DNA from: Haloarculaceae archaeon
GTDB lineage: Archaea > Halobacteriota > Halobacteria > Halobacteriales > Haloarculaceae
Direction of reading: 5' to 3'
Assembly (NCBI GenBank): GCA_018609665.1
Contig: JAHENN010000312.1
Location: 1 to 10,492, forward strand
Length of the DNA: 10,492 nt
The position numbers and the translations under genes were made by a program. The notes under the pieces are model-generated. The model searched no databases and was not told the origin of the DNA. It was given only the letters and a program-made list of their open reading frames with translations. Positions 7,174 through 10,492 of this stretch are shown in pieces; positions within the stretch are counted from its first letter, which is position 1; the number at the start of each line of letters is the position of its first letter.

Positions 7174-8791
7174 GCCGGCTCACCCGTGCCTCGTACGGCC
7201 GGAGTCGGTCGCCGGGCGCGCGGTTCTCGAGGAGCGTCTCGCCGTCGGCCGCGACGGGGGCAGCGGTCGGCTCGTCGGCCCAGTTGAGCACGACCCGGAG
7301 CCGCTCGTCGGCGCCGACCCGGTCGTAGGCCCACACCTGCGGGTGGTCGGGCGTCAGCGGGACGTAGTCGCCGCCGGTGAGCGCGTCGTGGTCGTGTCGC
7401 AGCGCGATCAGCCGCCGGTAGTGGTGGTAGATCGAGCCGGCGTCGTCCCGCGCCGCCGCGGCGTTGATTCTCTCGTGGTCGGGGTTGACGGGCAGCCACG
7501 GCTCGCCGTCCGTGAAGCCCGCGTTGGCCGAGTCGTCCCACTGCATCGGCGTCCGCGCGTTGTCGCGGGTGCGGTACCGGACGACCTCGCGGGCCGCCTC
7601 GAAGTCGTCGATGCGGCCGTCGGAGAGCGCCAGCTCGACCCGGTTGACCGCCTCGGCGTCCCGCAGCTCCGACGGCGACGACCACGGGTAGTTGCCCATG
7701 CCGAACTCGTCGCCCTGGTAGCAGAACGGCGTGCCGGGCATCGTCAGCAGGAAGGTCCCGAGCAGGGTCGCGCTTTCGCGGCGGTACCGGCCGTCGTCGC
7801 CGAACCGCGAGACGATGCGGGGCTGGTCGTGGTTGCCGAGGTAGACGGCGTTCGGCCCCTCGAGGCCGTCCTCCCAGCGGTCGAAAACGGCCTTCAGCTC
7901 CCGGAGTTCCCAGTCAGCGACGCCCCACCAGCCCTTCTCGGGGTGGTCGTCGAGGTCCATGTGGTCGAAGTGAAACAGCGTGTCGAGCGGGGCGTCGGGG
8001 CCGACGTAGTCGTTCGCGGCCGCGAGGTCGACGGCGGCACACTCGCCGACCGAGACGGCGTCGTGGGGGTCGAGCACCCGCTCGGCCATCGTCTCGAGCC
8101 GCGGGAGGACGTCCGGCCCGTCGACGAAGTGCTCGGCGCCGACCCACCCGCCCGGCTCGCCGTCCGGGTAGCCGTCCGGCTTCGAGATGAGGTTGATGAC
8201 GTCCATCCGGAAGCCGTCGATGCCCTTCTCCAGCCACCAGTTCATCATCTCGTAGACCCCCTCCCGCACGGCCGGCACCCGCCAGTCGAGGTCGGGCTGC
8301 TTCTCGTCGAAGAGGTGGAGATACCACGCCCCCCGCTCGTCGTCGTAGCTCCAGGCCGACCCGCCGAAGGCCGAGGTCCAGTTGTTCGGCGGCTCGTCGG
8401 GGTCGCCGTCGACCCAGTGGTAGAAGTCGGCGTAGTCGGGGTCGCCGCGGCGGGACCGCCGGAACCACTCGTGTTCGTCGGAGGTGTGGTTCACCACCAG
8501 ATCGGTGATGAGTCCGACGTCGCGGTCGTGAAGGGCCTCGATCAGCCGCTCGAGGTCCCCCATCGTGCCGTAGTCGTCGTCGACGGCGCGGTAGTCCCGG
8601 ACGTCGTAGCCGGCGTCGGCCTGCGGGGAGTCGTAGACGGGGTTCAGCCAGAGGTAGTCGACGCCGAGGTCGGTGACGTGGTCGAGCCGCTCGAGCGCAC
8701 CGGGGAGGTCGCCGATTCCGTCGCCGTCGCTGTCGTTGAAGCTGCGGGGGTACAGCTGGTAGACCACCGCCTCCGAGAGGTCGCAGGTCAC
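7166..8791 (-). CDS. GH13 alpha-glucosidase 2 (oligo-1,6-glucosidase type)
   Basis: Predicted 541-aa tandem paralogue of the next gene. Motifs: SDGDGIGDLPG (21-31), DLVVNHTSDE (97-106), GFRMDVI with nucleophile Asp197, VGEC with acid/base Glu250, and GNHDQP with Asp322. Val198 follows the nucleophile, as in its paralogue, suggesting alpha-1,6 activity. The stretch between nucleophile and Asp322, which shapes the substrate pocket, differs strongly from its neighbour, as does the loop near 365-400, so the two may prefer different oligosaccharides. No signal peptide. The start is GTG at 8791, which overlaps the aldolase TGA as GTGA; this rare start is supported by the overlap and by the alignment with the paralogue, which needs only a few residues before EAVVYQLYPRSF. 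Probably translated by coupling to the aldolase. The exact substrate is not determined. Confidence 0.9.
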   Translation of the reverse strand: MTCDLSEAVVYQLYPRSFNDSDGDGIGDLPGALERLDHVTDLGVDYLWLNPVYDSPQADAGYDVRDYRAVDDDYGTMGDLERLIEALHDRDVGLITDLVVNHTSDEHEWFRRSRRGDPDYADFYHWVDGDPDEPPNNWTSAFGGSAWSYDDERGAWYLHLFDEKQPDLDWRVPAVREGVYEMMNWWLEKGIDGFRMDVINLISKPDGYPDGEPGGWVGAEHFVDGPDVLPRLETMAERVLDPHDAVSVGECAAVDLAAANDYVGPDAPLDTLFHFDHMDLDDHPEKGWWGVADWELRELKAVFDRWEDGLEGPNAVYLGNHDQPRIVSRFGDDGRYRRESATLLGTFLLTMPGTPFCYQGDEFGMGNYPWSSPSELRDAEAVNRVELALSDGRIDDFEAAREVVRYRTRDNARTPMQWDDSANAGFTDGEPWLPVNPDHERINAAAARDDAGSIYHHYRRLIALRHDHDALTGGDYVPLTPDHPQVWAYDRVGADERLRVVLNWADEPTAAPVAADGETLLENRAPGDRLRPYEARVSRHE

Positions 8792-9702
8792 GGGAGGTCG
8801 AGCTCCGCGAGGTCGGCCTCGAGGGCGGCCCGGTCGGTCTCGTCCATCGTCCGCAGCGGCGCCCGGAGGCCGCCGACGTCGAACCCCGTCTCGCGCAGCG
8901 ACAGGGCGGTCTTGACGCCGGCCATGTACGGCCCGCGCTTCAGCGCCGACCGGACGTCGAAGACCGTCGACTGGAGCTCCCGGGCCCGCGTCTCGTCGCC
9001 GGCGTCGTAGGCCTCGTAGAGGTCGACGACGAGTTCGGGGAAGACGTTGGCGACGGCGCTGACGACGCCCGCACAGCCGACCTCCAGGCCGGCGAACAGC
9101 AGCGAGTCCGACCCCGCCAGGAACGTCAGCCCGGGCGCGCGGTCGACGGCCTGCGCCAGCCAGGGGACGTCCTTCGAGGAGTCCTTCACTCCGGCGACGC
9201 CGTCGACGGCGGCGAGCCGCTCCAGCGTCGACAGCGACAGCTCGTTGCCGGTCTTGCCCGGGATGTGGTAGACGTACACCGGGAGGTCGACGGCGTCGGC
9301 GACCGCCCGGTAGTGGTCGACGGCCCCCCGCTCGTCGAGCGGGTAGTAGTAGGGGGTGACGACGACGACGCCGTCGGCGCCGACCCGCTCGGCGTGTTCC
9401 GCGTGGGCGACGGTCTCGCGGGTGCTCGGGTGGCCGACGCCGGCGATGACCGGCGCCTCGACCGCCTCCGCGACCGTCTCGACGACCCGGCGGCGCTCGT
9501 CGGCCGTCAGGGTCGCGAACTCGCCGTTGGTGCCGAGCGGGAAGACGCCGGCGGCGCCGCGGTCGACGACGAACCGCGCGTGGGCCGCCGTCGCCGCGAG
9601 GTCGACGTCGCCGGCCGCGTCGAGGGCCGTCACCGTCGGCGGGACGACGCCCCCGAGTCCGAGCGGGTCGTCGGCCCCGGGCGACGGAGCGTGCTCTGTC
9701 AT
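8788..9702 (-). CDS. kdgA: 2-keto-3-deoxy-(6-phospho)gluconate aldolase, DapA/NAL superfamily
   Basis: Predicted 304-aa class I (Schiff-base) aldolase. It would cleave KDG or KDPG to pyruvate plus glyceraldehyde or its 3-phosphate, the last step of the haloarchaeal Entner-Doudoroff route. The TIM-barrel carries GTNGE (57-61, the substrate carboxylate loop, GTTGE in DapA), Tyr145 in VYVYHIPGKTG and the Schiff-base Lys173 in GVKDSSKD. Dihydrodipicolinate synthase is the main alternative, since the superfamily is easily mis-annotated; the HIPGKTG sequence, the sugar-gene context and the dehydratase in the same cluster favour the sugar-acid role. Start ATG 9702 has a TATA-like element 27 nt upstream; the longer open frame further upstream is not coding-like. 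It is the first gene of the operon with both alpha-glucosidases and ends in a GTGA overlap. A TrmB-like site lies 41 nt upstream. Confidence 0.85.
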   Translation of the reverse strand: MTEHAPSPGADDPLGLGGVVPPTVTALDAAGDVDLAATAAHARFVVDRGAAGVFPLGTNGEFATLTADERRRVVETVAEAVEAPVIAGVGHPSTRETVAHAEHAERVGADGVVVVTPYYYPLDERGAVDHYRAVADAVDLPVYVYHIPGKTGNELSLSTLERLAAVDGVAGVKDSSKDVPWLAQAVDRAPGLTFLAGSDSLLFAGLEVGCAGVVSAVANVFPELVVDLYEAYDAGDETRARELQSTVFDVRSALKRGPYMAGVKTALSLRETGFDVGGLRAPLRTMDETDRAALEADLAELDLP

Positions 9703-9726
9703 ATCCGAGCTTCGGCGCCGGGCGAC

Positions 9727-9732
9727 ATAAGC
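9727..9732 (-). promoter_or_regulatory. TATA-like element of the aldolase operon
   Basis: Minus-strand CTTATG centred about 27 nt upstream of the ATG at 9702, predicting a leaderless mRNA. It is a weak match to the TATA consensus, which fits a promoter that depends on an activator. Confidence 0.5.
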
Positions 9733-9742
9733 GTGCGGCTTG

Positions 9743-9760
9743 TTTTTCGGATGTGAGTAA
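9743..9760. promoter_or_regulatory. TrmB-like operator, site 2 (between divergent promoters)
   Basis: TTTTTCG-GATG-TGAGTAA: same 7-4-7 layout as site 1. The right half (GAGTAA) is conserved and the left half is degenerate. It starts 11 nt beyond the aldolase TATA, nearly the same place as site 1 relative to the dehydratase, and it ends 2-3 nt before the TATA of the MoaD-like gene. One bound protein could thus act on both promoters. Function is inferred from similarity to the other two sites. Confidence 0.55.
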
Positions 9761-9761
9761 A

Positions 9762-9770
9762 GTATTTGAA
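9762..9770 (+). promoter_or_regulatory. TATA-like element of the MoaD-like gene
   Basis: GTATTTGAA centred about 27 nt upstream of the ATG at 9793. It supports this ATG over the upstream in-frame TTG near 9766. The adjoining GAGTAA of site 2 occupies the position of the BRE. Confidence 0.55.
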
Positions 9771-9792
9771 CCCGGAAGCGGAAGGAACGGTA

Positions 9793-10113
9793 ATGAGCGT
9801 CAACACGGACATCGCCAAGGCCGACGAGGGCGGCGGCAGCCTCGGCGTCGACATCGAGTTGACCGGCGCGCTCGTGGCGCGTGCCGGCGCACGACAGGGA
9901 CGGGTCGTCGTCCCCGCGGGAAGCACCGTCGCCGACGCGGTGACGGCCTGGGGCGACCGCTACGGCAGCCACCTCCGGCTGGCGCTGCTGGAGGGCGACC
10001 GCCTCCGGTCGACGGTGTCGGCGGTCCGCGTCTCCGACGGCGGCGCCGAGCAGCTGGTCGCCTCCGAGCCCGTCCACAACGGCGACACCATCCGCTTCGA
10101 GTTCCACGAGTAG
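9793..10113 (+). CDS. MoaD/ThiS-like beta-grasp protein without a C-terminal Gly-Gly
   Basis: Predicted 106-aa soluble protein. Residues about 36-106 follow the ubiquitin-like beta-grasp pattern: strand GRVVVP, the turn AGSTVADAVTAW leading into a helix, VSAVRV, then the strand pair ending HNGDTIRFEFHE, where NGDTIRF matches the GDEV-x-x-x block of MoaD/ThiS. Sulfur carriers and archaeal SAMP modifiers end in Gly-Gly, which is activated by an E1-like enzyme; this one ends FHE, so it should not be a normal sulfur donor or protein tag. The first 20 residues are a low-complexity Asp/Gly-rich lead. It is transcribed divergently from the aldolase and shares its regulatory gap, so it may belong to the same regulon. 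A link to tungsten- or molybdenum-cofactor enzymes of aldehyde oxidation is possible but unsupported here. Confidence 0.7.
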   Translation: MSVNTDIAKADEGGGSLGVDIELTGALVARAGARQGRVVVPAGSTVADAVTAWGDRYGSHLRLALLEGDRLRSTVSAVRVSDGGAEQLVASEPVHNGDTIRFEFHE

Positions 10114-10141
10114 CGTCTCCCTTCTCCGGCCGCCACGGTCC

Positions 10142-10240
10142 CGACAGCCGCCGGCTCGTCCGTTCCGGCCTCGAACCGCCCGACGGTCGCCCCGTCCGTC
10201 CGTTCCGGCCTCGAACCGTCCGACAGTCGCCCCGTTCGTC
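10142..10240. repeat. Two full copies of a 40-bp tandem repeat, with a partial copy before
   Basis: Bases 10161-10200 and 10201-10240 match at 37 of 40 positions; both start CGTTCCGGCCTCGAACCG and end CGTC. The stretch 10142-10160 (CGACAGCCGCCGGCTCGTC) resembles the end of the unit. It fills most of the 206-bp gap (10114-10319) between the MoaD-like gene and the 24-codon ORF; I see no coding in that gap. It could be a slippage product or a structured 3' region. Each unit keeps GTTCGAGGCCGGAAC on the opposite strand. Confidence 0.8.
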
Positions 10241-10285
10241 CGTCGCCCCTGCCGTGGGAACCCGTGCCAGAACGTGCATCGGAAC

Positions 10286-10294
10286 TTATTTATT
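10286..10294 (+). promoter_or_regulatory. TATA-like element of the 24-codon ORF
   Basis: TTATTTATT lies about 28 nt upstream of the ATG at 10320 and is preceded by CGGAAC, which resembles a BRE. It is the most AT-rich promoter in the window. The TrmB-like site 3 overlaps its downstream half. Confidence 0.6.
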
Positions 10295-10307
10295 CGATAC
10301 CGAGTAA
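10290..10307. promoter_or_regulatory. TrmB-like operator, site 3 (over the TATA box)
   Basis: TTATTCG-ATAC-CGAGTAA: the same 7-4-7 palindrome with a single arm mismatch. Unlike the other sites it overlaps the TATA element and covers the region between it and the predicted start site, where a bound regulator would block transcription. Confidence 0.65.
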
Positions 10308-10319
10308 GTTTTTGATACG

Positions 10320-10394
10320 ATGGTACCAGCATTCCTCCCGGTCGTGCGGCTGAAGCAGCGACAACAGAACGACGACGACGGCAGGTACGCCTGA
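10320..10394 (+). CDS. Candidate 24-aa leaderless small protein (or small RNA)
   Basis: ATG at 10320 to TGA at 10392-10394 encodes MVPAFLPVVRLKQRQQNDDD plus GRYA. I do not recognise it. The N-terminal third is hydrophobic with Pro, the middle basic/Gln-rich and the end acidic, so it could be a short amphipathic peptide. Support for expression is the well-placed promoter (TATA about 28 nt upstream of the ATG) and the operator on it. A T4 tract (10405-10408) about 11 nt after the stop could end the transcript, giving an RNA of roughly 85-90 nt. The DNA also contains GCTG-AAG-CAGC with outer GTC/GAC pairing, so a regulatory RNA with no translated product is equally possible. Confidence 0.4.
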   Translation: MVPAFLPVVRLKQRQQNDDDGRYA

Positions 10395-10407
10395 GGCGAC
10401 CTCCTTT

Positions 10408-10492
10408 TCAGTCGAGCTCCGCGAGCCGGTACATCGCGTAGGCGGTCCTGAGCATCTCGCCGGCGTCGCCGCGGTCGAACACGAGCTCGTCG
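10408..10492 (-). CDS. C-terminal end of an unrecognised protein (gene continues past the right edge)
   Basis: An open minus-strand frame enters from the right edge and ends at TGA (10408-10410). The visible end reads ELVFDRGDAGEMLRTAYAM then YRLAELD, a charged helical tail with the usual haloarchaeal codon bias. Only 27 codons are visible, so no function can be given. It is convergent with the 24-codon ORF, 13 nt away from its stop. Confidence 0.6.
   Translation of the reverse strand, partial: DELVFDRGDAGEMLRTAYAMYRLAELD

Noticed and set aside
5485..7287. Long plus-strand frames opposite the alpha-glucosidases (also 7172-9010)
   Set aside because: Products are repetitive (VVVV, PEV, HH runs) and repeat each other only because the underlying paralogues do; no family motif is visible.
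10161..10240. GGTTCGAGGCC on the minus strand of the tandem repeat, like a tRNA T-loop
   Set aside because: No acceptor, D or anticodon arms can be fitted around it, and the flanking stem does not pair.
8788..10332. Longer aldolase reading frame reaching 10332
   Set aside because: The extra N-terminal part crosses the MoaD-like gene and the tandem repeat, has no family similarity, and the ATG at 9702 has its own promoter.
1..10492. CRISPR arrays, insertion sequences, phage or plasmid genes
   Set aside because: No spaced repeats of CRISPR type, transposase motifs, terminal inverted repeats or base-composition break were seen.

Overview
The window looks like a chromosomal segment from a halophilic archaeon (Halobacteria). 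It is GC-rich with strong G/C third-position bias, and the predicted proteins are rich in Asp and Glu. Promoters are of the archaeal TATA type, usually centred about 25-29 nt upstream of the first ATG, so most mRNAs are probably leaderless. A GatE-type archaeal Glu-tRNA(Gln) amidotransferase subunit is also present. I cannot name the genus from the sequence alone.

Layout, left to right. 1-1628 (minus): 5' part of gatE, running off the left edge. 1681-2158 (minus): a PadR-like winged-helix regulator. 2249-3658 (minus): class II fumarase fumC. 3754-4098 (plus): an unrecognised 114-aa protein divergent from fumC. 4099-4214: a short convergent intergenic stretch with several inverted copies of one sequence. 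4215-5450 (minus): an enolase-superfamily sugar-acid dehydratase (gluconate/xylonate type). 5509-9702 (minus): a tightly overlapping operon transcribed as KDG/KDPG aldolase, alpha-glucosidase 2, alpha-glucosidase 1. 9793-10113 (plus): a small MoaD/ThiS-like beta-grasp protein divergent from the aldolase. 10114-10319: non-coding, with a 40-bp tandem repeat. 10320-10394 (plus): a 24-codon leaderless ORF or small RNA. 10408-10492 (minus): the C-terminal end of an unrecognised protein.

The 4.2-10.3 kb part reads as a sugar-use module. Two cytoplasmic GH13 alpha-glucosidases would release glucose from alpha-linked oligosaccharides. The dehydratase would convert gluconate to 2-keto-3-deoxygluconate (KDG), and the aldolase would split KDG or its 6-phosphate to pyruvate and glyceraldehyde (phosphate). 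Glucose dehydrogenase, KDG kinase and a sugar transporter are not in the window.

The most interesting signal is an 18-bp imperfect palindrome, TTACTCG-N4-CGAGTAA and variants. It occurs in exactly three promoter regions: before the dehydratase (5490-5507), between the aldolase and the MoaD-like gene (9743-9760), and over the TATA box of the 24-codon ORF (10290-10307). It fits the TACT-N7-GAGTA form known to me for the haloarchaeal sugar regulator TrmB, and suggests a local regulon that includes a tiny, undescribed transcript. A second notable signal is patchy, almost perfect DNA identity between the two alpha-glucosidase genes, which points to gene conversion.
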